Shown piece after piece: positions 11,327 to 23,046 of a stretch of 64,000 bases of DNA. The stretch's first letter is position 1, and every line of letters starts with the position of its first letter. The stretch is from Corylus avellana (Eukaryota; Streptophyta; Magnoliopsida; Fagales; Betulaceae): assembly GCF_901000735.1 (NCBI RefSeq), contig NC_081542.1:14671577-14735576 (forward strand). The letters run 5' to 3'. A model generated the notes under the pieces. The model saw only the letters and a list, made by a program, of their open reading frames with translations, was not told the origin of the DNA and did no database searches. Position numbers and translations under genes: made by a program.

Positions 11327-11874
11327 CAGGGGCAGAACTATTGATGAATAATCCTACATTGTATGTGGACAAGGTCTTGAGCATATTTATAAAGAATGGA
11401 CAACCCTCTCTTATCGAACCTGTTTTATGAGGTGAGTTAAGCCAACGAATTTCTTCATGGTATTAGAGCCTATCACAAGACGAATGGGGCCCACACTACT
11501 AACCCCGTAACAAAGATCAGAAAAAATACTAGTCTGCACGTGAGGGAGGGCGTTGAGGAATAATCTCACATTATATGTGGACAAGATTTTGGAGATATTT
11601 ATAAAAAATGTGCAACCCTTTCTTATAGAACCGGTTTTATGAGATAAGTTAGGCCCACGAATTTCTTCAGGAACCACCCACGGCATAAGGCCGGTGATCC
11701 CCAAAAAAATAATAATTTTTTTTTTTTAAATATAGGTGGTCCCCAAAAAATAATTTTTTTAAAAAATATATGTATTTTTTATAAAATAAACCTTTAAAAA
11801 TTAACTTTTGCACCTCCAAATAATATTTTTTGTAAAATTTTGCCCCCAAATTAAAAGTTCTAGTTCTGCCCCTG
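11327..11874. mobile_element. hAT-like inverted-repeat element containing a TRIM
   Basis: CAGGGGCAGAACTA at the left is matched by its reverse complement TAGTTCTGCCCCTG at the right, again a CAGGG-type terminus. I could not find a convincing 8-bp target duplication. The interior left of 11670 is a separate LTR-type insertion; the rest is A/T tracts with repeated GGTCCCCAAAAAATAA. Non-coding. Confidence 0.5.
11342..11669 (+). mobile_element. TRIM (miniature LTR retrotransposon), 328 bp
   Basis: Two direct repeats of about 115 bp (11342-11457 and 11556-11669), each starting TGA(T/G)GAATAAT and ending TTTCTTCA. Immediately after the left one is TGGTATTAGAGCC, one mismatch from the initiator-Met tRNA primer site TGGTATCAGAGCC. 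GTGAGGGAGGG just before the right repeat acts as the polypurine tract. No reading frame inside: it would depend on another element's enzymes. No clean 5-bp duplication seen. Confidence 0.75.
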
Positions 11875-12619
11875 CTCGTGTTAACCCAAAACGACACGAA
11901 TATCTAACGGGTTACAGATGTTGTGTTACCACCCGTTAAGAAACCGTGTTGTATTTTGGTTCGGGTGTTCGACACATTTATATAAACGTATCGTATTTGA
12001 GTTGACATAAACAAATTTGCGGGTCAATCAGGTTGACACGAAACTATTTTGCCAAGTGACATTCACTCACTCTGGTTCTTATGAAACAGAAAGCAAACCC
12101 GTAAGTGATTGCCAACATACATATACATCGTATATAAACCAATAACAATAAAATGACCAAAGAAAATTCCGAAATGGTTGCCCATTAACATCTTTGCACA
12201 CCACACCATTTGGCTCTGCACCATTCTTCTTCCTGTAGACATAATTCATTAGACGTTGGACTTCGAACACTCTTTAAAAATGAGATAATTAGGCACTGCT
12301 TAATTCATTTCATCATGTGGTAGACAGAATTCATTAATTATTGATACAAGTCCAAAGAACTCTTTTGATGATCCCCATGAAATTGAAAACTTCAAACAAT
12401 GGTCAAATCTATAAATGAAATGCCAATTTTGAGGAATTATGATCATTTCCGAATGAATTCGATAATATTCAATTAGTTATATTGGAGGGATATTTTTGTC
12501 TCATCAAAAATTAAAAAGACAAAAATACCCCTACAATATAACTAACCGAATATTATCCCGTTCAAATGAACTGGAGATAATCTTTGTTCCAATTTTGAGA
12601 TTGTGTATGTATCAGCTGA
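11875..12619. other. Intergenic
   Basis: No supported gene. A 63-codon minus frame at 12079-12270 has no recognisable domain. Sequence around 12480-12550 contains a short inverted repeat (TATTCAATTAGTTATATTG with CAATATAACTAACCGAATA). Confidence 0.4.
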
Positions 12620-13765
12620 TTAAATCCCTTGATCAACGGCCACGATTGGATACCGATCAATGCAATCGGCCCATGGGCCTCTCTTGGACTCCTCATTGAT
12701 GGGCCTTATACACTCCCAAACGACACTAATGCACTCGAGCCCAGTCCCTAGTCCTAGTTGTCAAACCTTGTCGCCCTTCTCCACTCTTTCCCTGGCTTCC
12801 AAGTAAGCTAACTCATACCACAAGGAAGAAGAAGATCGACTGGTTCCCAAACCTATGCATTGTCATCAATGCCGGCTCCATCTCTCTGTCTCCAAGCATT
12901 AACCCTTTTCCTATCTCTCTTATCACTTGTCTCCCTGAAGTTGGCAAGCAAAAATGGTTCATCACACTCTTGAAATTTGGCACGTACACTTCACTAGATT
13001 TGTCAATGAGTATTTTCCGTACAACTGAAACTGTGAGCCAAACTTTCTTCGACAAGGGGAAGATTGAGGGAACAAGAACAGTGACATTCGATCTGAGAGT
13101 TTCTCCAACAAACTGTAGCAAATCTCGCGTGAATGTAACCCCAAGGTTTCCCTTGGAATCCTCCTCTCGAAATGCTGAAAGATAAGCCTTGTCATCAAAG
13201 GCTCTTTGGGTCCTCAGCGAACGAAAAAGTTTGTACTTTGAACACTTGTTTGCTTCTTTTCTATTGGAAAGCAAAATGGCGGCACTTCCCATTCTGAAGA
13301 GGCAGTTGATGAGCAACTTGGGGTGCTCGTTGCCGGAATACCAACCGGATGACAAGATTTCAGTGCTGAGAACAACAGCATGAGAGTTTGTGTGTATTTT
13401 GAGAAGATTTTGAGCCAAATGAATGCCGATAAGGCTGGCGCTGCAACCCATGCCGGAGAGGTTATAGCTTTTAATATCACTTCTCAAAGAGTATTTGTTT
13501 ATGATAATGGAAGAGAGTGAAGGAGAGGGGCAAAATCCACTACAGTTTACGATAAGAATATCTATGTCAAGAGGAGAGAGTCTGGTTTTGGAGAGGAGGT
13601 CTTCCATGACTGGGAAAAGCATCATATGTGCTTCTTTGATAGATTCTTGTTGATGGGTTTTTGGTGGAATGTAGTGTAAAGGAGGTGGCAAATATGTTTC
13701 TTCACTTAGTCCTGAAGAAGTGAGGACTTTAGCCATGAAAGAGATGCTGTCGGCATTGTAGGATT

Positions 13766-15731
13766 TGTTGATAATGGCTCAAATTGTCAACAAGTGTGAA
13801 GATAATTGCTGAAAAATATCAATATTCAAGTTGGTGAGTTCAAGTCATATTTATCTATAAGAGGATAAGGTTAATTTTAAAAAGAGTCCAAGAACAACTT
13901 GGAATTTGATTTTTTGGAGAAAACGTGTGTGGATAAACATGTAGGTTGCAATGCTTATCTTCATCATGAAAAAAGACTTTGTATTCATGATGGTTTCGTT
14001 TTCCCAGTAGCAATTGGATTAAAATTGTTCTCCTATTTTTCGTGATTAGCCACTATAAAAGGACATGCAGTCCTTTGGTTAAGTGTGGGATCCGAAAAAT
14101 CCAAATTGGTGAGAACACTTTGTGACTTTTCTTTACTGGGTATTTGAGATGGACAGTTGAGTGGGGTGTACAAGGGGTTAAGAGCTTGGGTTTGGGATAT
14201 TAAACTTGAGCGGTTCAGGCTTGTACCATTGTACTCAATATTTCTCAATAGTAAAGAAGGAGACCAGATCACGCCTCGTGGACGTAGGCATATTGCCGAA
14301 CCACGTAAACTTTGTGTACGTGTGTGATTGGTGTGTGTTCTCGTGCGTTTTATTTTCAAACTTGTCTTTCGCATAAAGGGCTGGTGGGAAATTGGTAACC
14401 AATTAATTATCAATTTTTCCAACAATTGGTATCAGAGCTTGGTTGCGGATTTCTACTCGTTAAGAAGAAATGCAGTCCTTGAAGTTTAGGATTGAAAGGT
14501 TCGACGGAAGAATGAACTTTGGCTTGTGGCAAATACAAGTCAAGGACATCCAATCTGGGCTACACAAAACGTTGAGAGGAGCAAGCTCGGCAGATTGCTC
14601 CAAAAATGCTAATAAGGTTTCTCTCGCTGCAGTGAGAGATGATTATGATGATGTTCTTTGATAAGGGCATATATATCCTCTGGCATGACCGCTAAAAATG
14701 TCAGGATAATGGATGTGTTCTATTAGCAGGTCCACATTTGCATACGAGACATTGGTTTGGTTTTTTGATGTCGGGTATGTGGTGGAAAAGGGTGTCGATG
14801 GCTGATGAACTTCCGGGGGAACCAAACATGGAAGTTGCACCATATTTTTCAGCAGGATTTTTTCGACATGTGCCGAAAATGAAAATTCTTGGAATGGTTT
14901 AATTCTAAGTGCATGTGCTCTTTATGGTGGAGCATGATAATTCTTGTAGAATTATTACTGTTGGTGTAGACAGTGTTTTGCAAGACATCCAAGGACGTGG
15001 GGATGGGCATCGGTCAAGATGCGGACCTGAGGTCTCAGGTGGAGGTTGCCAAATTTTCGCCAAGGTGGAGATTGTTGATAATGGCTCAAATTGTCAACAA
15101 GTGTGAAGATAATTGCTGAAAAATATCAATATTCAAGTTGGTGAGTTCAAGTCATATTTATCTATAAGAGGATAAGGTTAGTTTTAAAAAGAGTCCAAGA
15201 ACAACTTGGAATTTGATTTTTTGGAGAAAACGTGTGTGGATAAACATGTGGGTTGCAATGCTTATCTTCATCATGAAAAAAGACTTTGTATTCATGATGG
15301 TTTCGTTTTCCCAGTAGCAATTTGATTAAAATTGTTCTCCTATTTTTCGTGATTAGCCACTATAAAAGGACATGCAGTCCTTTGGTTAAGTGGGGGATCC
15401 GGAAAATCCAAATTGGTGAGAACACTTTGTGACTTTTCTTTACTGGGTATTTGAGAGGGACAGTTGAGTGGGGTGTACAAGGGGTTAAGGGCTTGGGTTT
15501 GGGATATTAAACTTGAGCGGTTCAGGCTTGTACCATTGTACTCAATATTTCTCAATAGTAAAGAAGGAGACCAGATCACGCCCCGTGGACGTAGGCATAT
15601 TGCCGAACCACGTAAACTTTGTGTACGTGTGTGATTGGTGTGTGTTCTCATGCGTTTTATTTTCAAACTTGTCTTTCGCAAAAAGGGCTGGTGGAAAATT
15701 GGTAACCAATTAATTATCAATTTTCTCAACA
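13766..15731 (+). mobile_element. Non-autonomous Copia-type LTR retrotransposon in KCS, 1966 bp
   Basis: LTRs 13766-14424 and 15073-15731 are both 659 bp, begin TGTTGATAATGG and end CAACA, and differ at roughly a dozen sites by eye. The target duplication is GGATT (13761-13765, 15732-15736). A primer site TTGGTATCAGAGC follows the left LTR. The ~650-bp interior retains only the start of a Tnt1-type gag (14470-14661, FRIERFDGRMNFGLWQIQV) before stops, so it cannot move itself. Orientation is opposite to the KCS gene. Confidence 0.9.
14470..14661 (+). pseudogene. Truncated Copia gag start
   Basis: A 63-codon frame beginning with ATG and the typical Copia gag opening (RFDGRMNFGLWQIQVKD), then stopping. 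It sits directly after the primer site of the element in KCS. Remnant only; no zinc knuckle, protease, integrase or RT follows. Confidence 0.75.
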
Positions 15732-16114
15732 GGATTCAATCATGGATGTGTTTTCAATGAAGGTGGAGAAGGGGACTCTGCATAAGCTTGGCAGCTTAAG
15801 ACAAGAAAAGTCAACCAGATAAACTGGCGGGGCTTTTGAGATCAGCAAGTGTTTGAGGATGAGAAAGATGATGAGGATGAAAGAAGAGAGGAAGAGGAAA
15901 TAATGGATAATAGGTTTCCGTTTTTGTAAAATGCAGGATGCTTCGATTGATATTATTACGAGTATGAGAGTGGAAAATCTTACAAGCTCCATGAAAGTTG
16001 AACGAAGATGCTTTGAGAGGGTGGTGTCGAGCAGAGGGCTATGGCTGAGTTTAGACAAAGACTCCATTACGTAAAAGGGAGAGAAGAGATGGAGAAGGAG
16101 GAACTAGAATAGAA

Positions 16115-16117
<3 letters not shown>

Positions 16118-16159
<42 letters not shown>
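16118..16159. repeat. (TA)n microsatellite
   Basis: About 42 bp of alternating AT/TA upstream of the KCS pseudogene start. Confidence 0.85.
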
Positions 16160-16161
<2 letters not shown>

Positions 16162-16960
16162 GAAGAATGCATGTTAATTAGTAGGAATTTCTTGGGCGGT
16201 GGGCAGGTGAGACTAGACATAAAGTAATAATTAAGTCGAAAGAAGGTTATGGAAACCTTCTCTCCCTTGAGCCTCCGTGGTTGTTGTTTCTAATTATCAC
16301 TACAAAAAAAAAAGAGTATTAATGACATGTATACTATTCATTAATATTTGCCACGTTACTATTCAGTAACGTGGCAGTTTATATTTAGTAACGTGTAAAA
16401 CTCCACACGTTACCAATTGGTAACGTGTCAAAACCACACGTCACAAAAAAGAATTTTCTATGATATTATTTGGGTACCTGCGACTAGCTGGTTTCCAATT
16501 TGTTTTTCCCCCCCTTTCTTTCTTTCTTTCCTCCTATTTTTTTCTACCTCCCCCGCAGAGGCCTTCTTCTCTTTTTTCTCTCTATCTTTTCCTTTCTCTT
16601 CTTCGAAGAAGAGGGAATTTCCTCTCCGGCGCTAGCCTCTCACAGTACGTACTCTTTCTCTCTCTCTCCGGCAGGTCCGTCCATCTCCTTATATATATAT
16701 ATAGCTTGTGTTTTGCATTAATATATTGGGGTTTAATATATATAGCTTGTCTTTTTATTGTTATAAAAAATGGCTAGTGAAACAAGACAAAGAAGAGGCT
16801 GAAAAGGAGATAGCTAAATATCAGGCCTAAATGGAGCTCGGGTTCCAGAGGAAAGTTGCAAATGTTTGTATATGTTGTTGAAACTGATTCATAGTGTTAT
16901 GCTTCGTCGTGTTGCTGAAACTGATTTAAGGCATTATGAGTTCTATGATATTATTTGATG

Positions 16961-19900
16961 TGAAAAACGCTATGCCGACTCCAAAAACTTGTTTATCACA
17001 ATTTATGCGGAATTAATATTATGAAGCAATAAACAATTCAATCACCCAAAATATATAAAGTAATAAAAAGGCAGACACAGATATTTTGGTTACGAAGAGG
17101 AAACCTTTTAGAAAACGTTCTAAAAGTAAAACCTCTCCGGGGCAGCCAAACCCAGGAAATCACTATCAAAAGATTATCCAGAGATTACAGACACTAGGAA
17201 CACTTACAACCCTTTGCAAGACCTTGACTCTGTAAGATCGACAAGCCTACAACTCGTCTCCGCGCTCACAATCTTCTTCAACGTGATTCTCCTTTATCGG
17301 ACCCTTCCGATAGACTTCTCAATCGTAGATTTATCAAAGGAATAATTAAAACTCTAAGAGATTCAATTTAACGCTCACCACATATGATCTCTCTTAGCAC
17401 AGCCTCCGACGAACTCTCTGGGGGTGAAAATTCGTGCTTCTCTCTTCTATAATGATGTATATATACCCCCGACAAAACCCTAGACCTAACCCACTTAAAA
17501 TCATGTTTTTGGGCCTAAAACTTACGGGGTGTCCGGACATGTTAATGGGCTGTCCGGACACGGCTTCGCGGAGCAAGATTTTAGTTTCTGGAAATGAGGT
17601 CCGGACCCGGGGAATTGCGGTCCGGACCCGGCCTGTCCAGTCTTCATCAACAGCTCCGATCGATGGGCGTTTGTGGTTCGATTGAGCTGAAATTTTGCAG
17701 AGACGTTCATAACACATGAATCTACATTATGAACGGTGGAGATTGGATTCTGAGCATTCTATATCAGTGTTTGAGCCGTGAACAGTAGCATCTGCATTTT
17801 GGAACTGAATTAAGCCAACACAAGAACTAACAAACTCCCCCTTTGGCAATTCAGTGACAAAACCAAAATGTCGAGCCAATCCCATCATCTCCCCATATTT
17901 ACTCCCCCTTTTTGTCACAGAATGACAAAAGGTCTTCATGTTTCCTGAAACACTTCACAAAATACATCAAGGCATATGTGGAACAAGAAGACATAAATAA
18001 AACTCATGATAAAAAAATGACGTAGAATGCGTGATTATAAAGAAACATCAGCAAAACTCCCCCTCAATGTATGACTCAATTAACAACAGGAAACTGGAAA
18101 TGCAAAGCATGTTTCTCCCCCTTAAAAGTTAAATGAACACACATGATAACACATCAATGACTCATGTATTGCACAATGAATATCCAAACATGCTCCAAAT
18201 ATGCAAAATATACATGAGACTAGAAATGGCTAGAAACTCATATTGCTTAACCCAAGCCAAGAAAATGTTCCATTCAACCTATGCTTGTGTGGTGTGTGGG
18301 TAAGCCATCCAAAGAGAAAAATTTTCAATTTACAAAATGAGGAGAAAGTTTCACCACCATGAGGTTTTGACAAGTATATCAAATCAAAAGTCAAACCTTA
18401 TCATACTAGGGCCTAGCCACTCTCATCCTATACAATTCTCTTTGTAAAATATTTTGCACAAGTTTGACACAGTGAAATAAATTCCTTTTGGAATATGATC
18501 TTTTGATTTTATTGGTTTCACTATTTTGTTTATTTTTCTCTTTGAGAAAGTGTCCTTAAACTTTTGGTGCTTATCACAAAAGAGAAAGCATGAATTTTTA
18601 AGCCCTAGGTTCAACTAGCATATGGTCAATTTGAAAAATATGACTAGTCAAAAACCTCATATGGTTACCTAACAGACCTCACAAATAAAGTGAAACAAAA
18701 CCTCAATTTAAGCTTAAATGTGCACAAAAGATAAAGCATAGGCAAAATGTACCACATAAGTTCAGGCTTTAGGTAACCACAAAAACAAGTCCATTGACAC
18801 AAATTTTCATCTCATGCATATTAATTAAGAACATTCCAAGACGTAAGGAATTAAATCCATAAAAAGCAACATGAGAAATTAATGGACTATCTAGGTGCAT
18901 AAGACAAAAGAAAGAAAAGGAAATAATCAAAGTAACATATTTTTGTCTTTTTGAAATTTTTCACAAAAGAAATGCACAAAAAAAAAAACAAATGCAAAAC
19001 AAAGAAAAATGCAATGCAAAACAAAACAACATGCTTGAATTGAGATTACAACAGGCAAGACATGAATGTCCTTTAGCATTAAACTTTCATCACATCTTAT
19101 AGGTCCCACTACAAAATAATGATTTGGTTTAATAACTACTTCTAGGTCTTCACAAGACATTACACATTCCTGAACATTTGATTAGCAAGTAGACAAAAAT
19201 CTTGGTGGTCCGCACACAACATCTCATCTATAAGCTTTTCAAAAATCATGATATATGAATTTCTTGAAAAATCCTTTATGAATATGCCTCAAAACATGAA
19301 TCTCAAAACAATCATGTATATACTCTTCATACAGAAAGTGTAACAACAAAAACAATGCAGTGCATAAACAATAAAGCAAAAACAAAAAAAATGCAATGCA
19401 AAAAAAATAACACGCTCTAGGATATTCAAAAATAAGCAAAACAATCAATCCTAGGCATGTTATTGACTCACCCAACTTTAGGTGAGATCACTACCACTCC
19501 CCCTCAATGGGTGAATGGTATAATCCTTCCTAACCCAAACCTTCTTGAATGAAGGTGTAGAGACGTGAACATTTTCAAACTTGTCTACTCTAGACACACC
19601 TCCCATCATCATTACCAAACCCTCATAATCTTTCCTAGAAACAGAATTTTTATTTTTATGCACATGAGGTTTCAATTTAAAACAGTTGGGTCGAATGTGA
19701 CCAACTTTTCCACAATGATGACAAGTAGGGATAAACCTTTTAGGAGGTAGATTCCTAGGAGGATGGACGACTCTATATTTGGGGTAAGATACACAAGGTT
19801 CAATATGAATTTTCTTAATTTTCTTACCTTGTGAGGTCGAGGTAGTTGCTGTTTTTCTTTTAACCAAAAAGTCTTCTACTTTTTCTGATTTAACAAATAT

Positions 19901-21197
19901 TATCTCGGAAGTAGAATCATTGTTAGAAGACAAAGCAACATGACAATCAAAACTTAACTCAGATTTATCACAATCAGAATTCTGAGTATGTAACATACTC
20001 AAGGGAATTGCTAGAGAATTTTTCCAATTGAGTTTCTGACTCTTTTAATTTACTCTCTAACAAATCAACTTTAGAACCTAAAACAGATTTTTCAGATTTT
20101 AAAGAATCAATTAAAGCATGTGATTCAGACAATTTAGTAACAATAGATTCATTCACATGTTTAAGATCTTGAAACTCCCCCAAACAATTTGTGTATTGAT
20201 GTCTCAAAAGAGTGAATTTTTCCAACAAATTGTTGAAGGAGTTTATAAGATCATATTCCCCTTGAGAAGTATTCATAGCAAACAGGAGTCAACAGATCTC
20301 ACTCAAGAATTTAATCCAAACAGAGTGAACCCGCTCTGATACCAATTGAAAAACGCTATGCCGACTCCAAAAACTTGTTTATCACAATTTATGCGGAATT
20401 AATATTATGAAGTAATAAACAATTCAATCACCCAAAATATATAAAGAAATAAAAAGGCAGACACAGATATTTTGGTTACGAAGAGGAAACCTTTTAGAAA
20501 ACGTTCTAAAAGTAAAACCTCTCCGGGGCAGCCAAACCCAGGAAATCACTATCAAAAGATTATCCAGAGATTACAGACACTAGGAACACTTACAACCCTT
20601 TGCAAGACCTTGACTCTGTAAGATCGACAAGCCTACAACTCGTCTCCGCGCTCACAATCTTCTTCAACGTGATTCTCCTTTACCGGACCCTTCCGATAGA
20701 CTTCTCAATCGTAGATTTATCAAAGGAATAATTAAAACTCTAAGAGATTCACTTTAACGCTCACCACATATGATCTCTCTTAGCACAGCCTCCGACGAAC
20801 TCTCTGGGGGTAAAGATTCGTACTTCTCTCTTCTATAATGATGTATATATACCCCCGACAAAACCCTAGACCTAATCCACTTAAAATCATGTTTTTGGGC
20901 CTAAAACTTACGGGGTGTCCGGACATGTTAATGGGCTGTCCGGACACGGCTTCGCGGAGCAAGATTTTAGTTTCTGGAAATGAGGTCCGGACCCGGCCTG
21001 TCCAGTCTTCATCAACAGCTCCAATCAATGGGCGTTTGTGGTCCGATTGAGCTGAAATTTTGTAGGGACGTTCATAACACATGAATCTACATTATGAACG
21101 GTGGAGATTGGATTCTGAGCATTCTATATCAGTGTTTGAGCCGTGAACAGTAACATATGCATTTTGGAACTGAATTAAGGCAACACAAGAACTAACA
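16961..21197 (-). mobile_element. Gag-only Copia-type LTR retrotransposon nested in CACTA
   Basis: LTRs 16961-17832 and 20347-21197 read TGAAAAACGC...AACTAACA on plus. The target duplication TGATG is perfect (16956-16960, 21198-21202). Next to the right LTR is CTCTGATACCAA, the reverse complement of primer site TTGGTATCAGAG, so the element runs on the minus strand. The left LTR has about 21 extra bases in a repeated GGTCCGGACCCGG stretch; otherwise the LTRs differ little, suggesting a recent insertion. The interior (2.5 kb) has gag remnants and no pol. Confidence 0.88.
19478..20276 (-). pseudogene. Copia gag with zinc knuckle
   Basis: Two overlapping minus frames. 20276-19974 is a coiled-coil-like stretch (NSFNNLLEKFTLLRHQYTNC, then TKLSESHALIDSLKSEKSVL). 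20002-19478 holds a retroviral-type CCHC knuckle, CHHCGKVGHIRPNC. They meet near 19990 in different frames, so one frameshift separates coiled coil and knuckle. No protease, integrase or RT domain follows; sequence down to 17833 is A-rich with no long frame. Confidence 0.7.
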
Positions 21198-21860
21198 TGA
21201 TGATTTATTAAATCTGATTCCATGATATTATTGAAAAAAAAAAATCAGATTCCATGATATCAACTATGTTGGGTTTGGATTTTTGAAAATCAGTTTCCAT
21301 AATATTATTTGAAAAAAAAAATTCCGGAAAAAATATTTGAAAACAAAAAATTTCAAATTTTTGTCAAGAATTTTTTTTTTTAATAATTTTTTAGACTTTA
21401 GTAACGTGTTAATTTCTGACATGTTACTAAATGGTGACGTGTCAGAAATTGACACATTACTAAAAGTTTAGTAACGTGTCAGAAAGTAACACGGCACCAT
21501 TTAGTAACGTGTCAAAAATTGACACGTTACTAAATCCCTAGTAGTTACGGACAATTTGTTTACACCCCGGACACGTTACCAATGACACGTTACTAACCGT
21601 TAGTAACGTGTTAACAGCCTTGACACGTCACTAACGGTCCGTTACCAAAAAATTGAATTTTTGTAGTGTAAGTGAAGGTTAAGATAATTCGTCTTAGTCT
21701 TTTTTTTTTTTTTTTTGCTTTTGTTATTACTATATATGGCTATGTTGAGACGATGGAGATACTTGTTTGTCCAATTTCTTATCGTTTTTTTGAAACTTCA
21801 CATTATTATTTTCGTTTTCGGTATATTGTTGGAGAGCCCACCCATTTTTTATTTTTTGTT

Positions 21861-23046
21861 TGTTAAAATAATGATTATGTGGAATATTGAGTGGAAGTAA
21901 GAGAGAAAATGAACACAAAGAACTTTACAGGTGGTTCGGTGTTAGACACCTATGTCTACCACTTGAAATATCCCTTAGGGTTACATTATGTTTATTAACT
22001 TGATTTGTCTACAAGACAAAGGTCCCTATTTATAAGGTAATGTCTAAATGCAATTATTGTAATCAAATCTCATTGATTTGATTACAATCAACCTATAAAT
22101 AGAGAATATTTGATATCAGCATAATTATGGAATATACATAAAATATTATATATTTTTCATATATTCTAACATCCCCCTCAAACTCAAGGTGGAATATTCT
22201 GGAACCTTGAGTTTGAAATCAGAAACAATAATGACGGCGATGGCGGAGGCCGAGAACGATCCAGAAATGGTGGTGACTACCGAAAGAGATAGAGGTTGGT
22301 GGGGCAGCCAGGGACGTCGGCAGGTAGCTGGTGAATGCAGATGCAAAAGGGCTGACAACGAGCCAAAACTCCAAAATAGGGCTGATAATGAGCCAAACTT
22401 CAAAAGGGGCCCACGACGGGCTAAAATCCAAAAAGGGGCTGACAACGGGCCAGGGCTGACAATGAGCCAAACTTCAAAAGGGGCCAACAACGGGCCAGGG
22501 CTAACAATGAGCCAAACTTCAAAAGGGGCAGATGACGAGCCAAAAATAAAAAAAGAAAAATGAGCCCACTTGGGCGGTTCTCTGATCGGCGCACCGAATT
22601 TGACCGGCGCGTGGCCCGCGTGGTGACGCATGAAGGAGCGTGGCAGGTGGATGTAGCGGAACAATGATATTGTTAGATAGAACACCCGAAAATGTCAATG
22701 ACGTTGAAGGCCACAAGAAAGTGGCTCTGATACCATGTTAAAATAATGATTATGCGGAATATTGAACGGAAGCAATAGAGAGAATAAACACAAAGAACTT
22801 TACAGGTGGTTCAGTGTTAGATACTTATGTCCATCACTTAGAATACCCCTTAGGATTACATTGTGCTCATTAACTTGATTTGTCTACAAGACAAAAGTCC
22901 CTATTTATAGGGTAATGGCTAAATACAATTATTGTAATCAAATCTCCTTGATTTGATTACAATCAACCCACAAATAGAGAATATTTAATATCAGCATAAT
23001 TATGGAATGTATAAAAAATATTATATATTTTTCATATATTCTAACA
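21861..23046 (-). mobile_element. Small non-autonomous LTR retrotransposon, 1186 bp
   Basis: Two 311-bp LTRs (21861-22171 and 22736-23046), TGTTAAAATAATG...TATTCTAACA on plus. GGCTCTGATACCATG beside the right LTR is the reverse complement of a Met-tRNA primer site, and TCCCCCTCAAACTCAAGG beside the left LTR is the reverse complement of a polypurine tract, so the strand is minus. Flanking TTGTT/TTATT agree at four of five bases. The interior is 564 bp with repeats of GGCTGACAACGAGCCAAA type and no gag/pol. Confidence 0.85.
22340..22545. repeat. Short tandem repeat array inside the LTR element
   Basis: Degenerate units of about 27-45 bp containing GACAA(C/T)GAGCCAAACTTC and AAAAGGGGC, at least five copies. 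They keep a plus-strand frame open (22189-22563) but the product is only repeated ADNEPNFKRG-like text with no family match that I recognise. Confidence 0.65.

Larger units (their letters stand above)
12620..16067 (-). pseudogene. KCS: 3-ketoacyl-CoA synthase (FAE1-type), split by an LTR element and otherwise broken
   Basis: KCS enzymes catalyse the first, condensing step of very-long-chain fatty acid elongation in the ER membrane. The ATG is at 16067. The N-terminus (to about 15737) has two hydrophobic segments and the PPVYLVDFSC block; the rest resumes at 13765 with PPPLHYIPP, GMGCSAS (active-site Cys) and HRFGN (catalytic Asn). Lesions: (1) an LTR retrotransposon at 13766-15731 with a GGATT target duplication; (2) a frameshift just after HRFGNQS near 12853; (3) a TGA where family members usually have Trp, near 12794, after EKGDKV; (4) FCLPTSGR in place of the family FCIHAGGR, so the catalytic-region His is Pro. 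Past these the frame still gives DCIDRYPIVAV and a stop at 12620, so the original C-terminus is recognisable. Confidence 0.88.
16298..21668. mobile_element. CACTA (En/Spm) element, non-autonomous, 5.4 kb with nested LTR element
   Basis: Starts CACTACAAAAA and ends TTTTTGTAGTG, the diagnostic CACTA termini. The flanking triplets TAT and TAA match at two of three bases, so the target duplication is imperfect. Subterminal arrays of TTAGTAACGTGTC-like motifs in both orientations fill 16335-16440 and 21395-21660, as expected for transposase binding arrays. No transposase frame is visible. Frames at 16417-16777 are translation of TC-rich and TA-rich tract and I do not count them as genes. The LTR element at 16961-21197 is inserted inside it and is therefore younger. 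Confidence 0.82.

Noticed and set aside
16417..16777. Three overlapping ORFs of 72-105 codons
   Set aside because: They translate a TC/TA-rich tract in all three frames inside the CACTA element; no domain or splice support.
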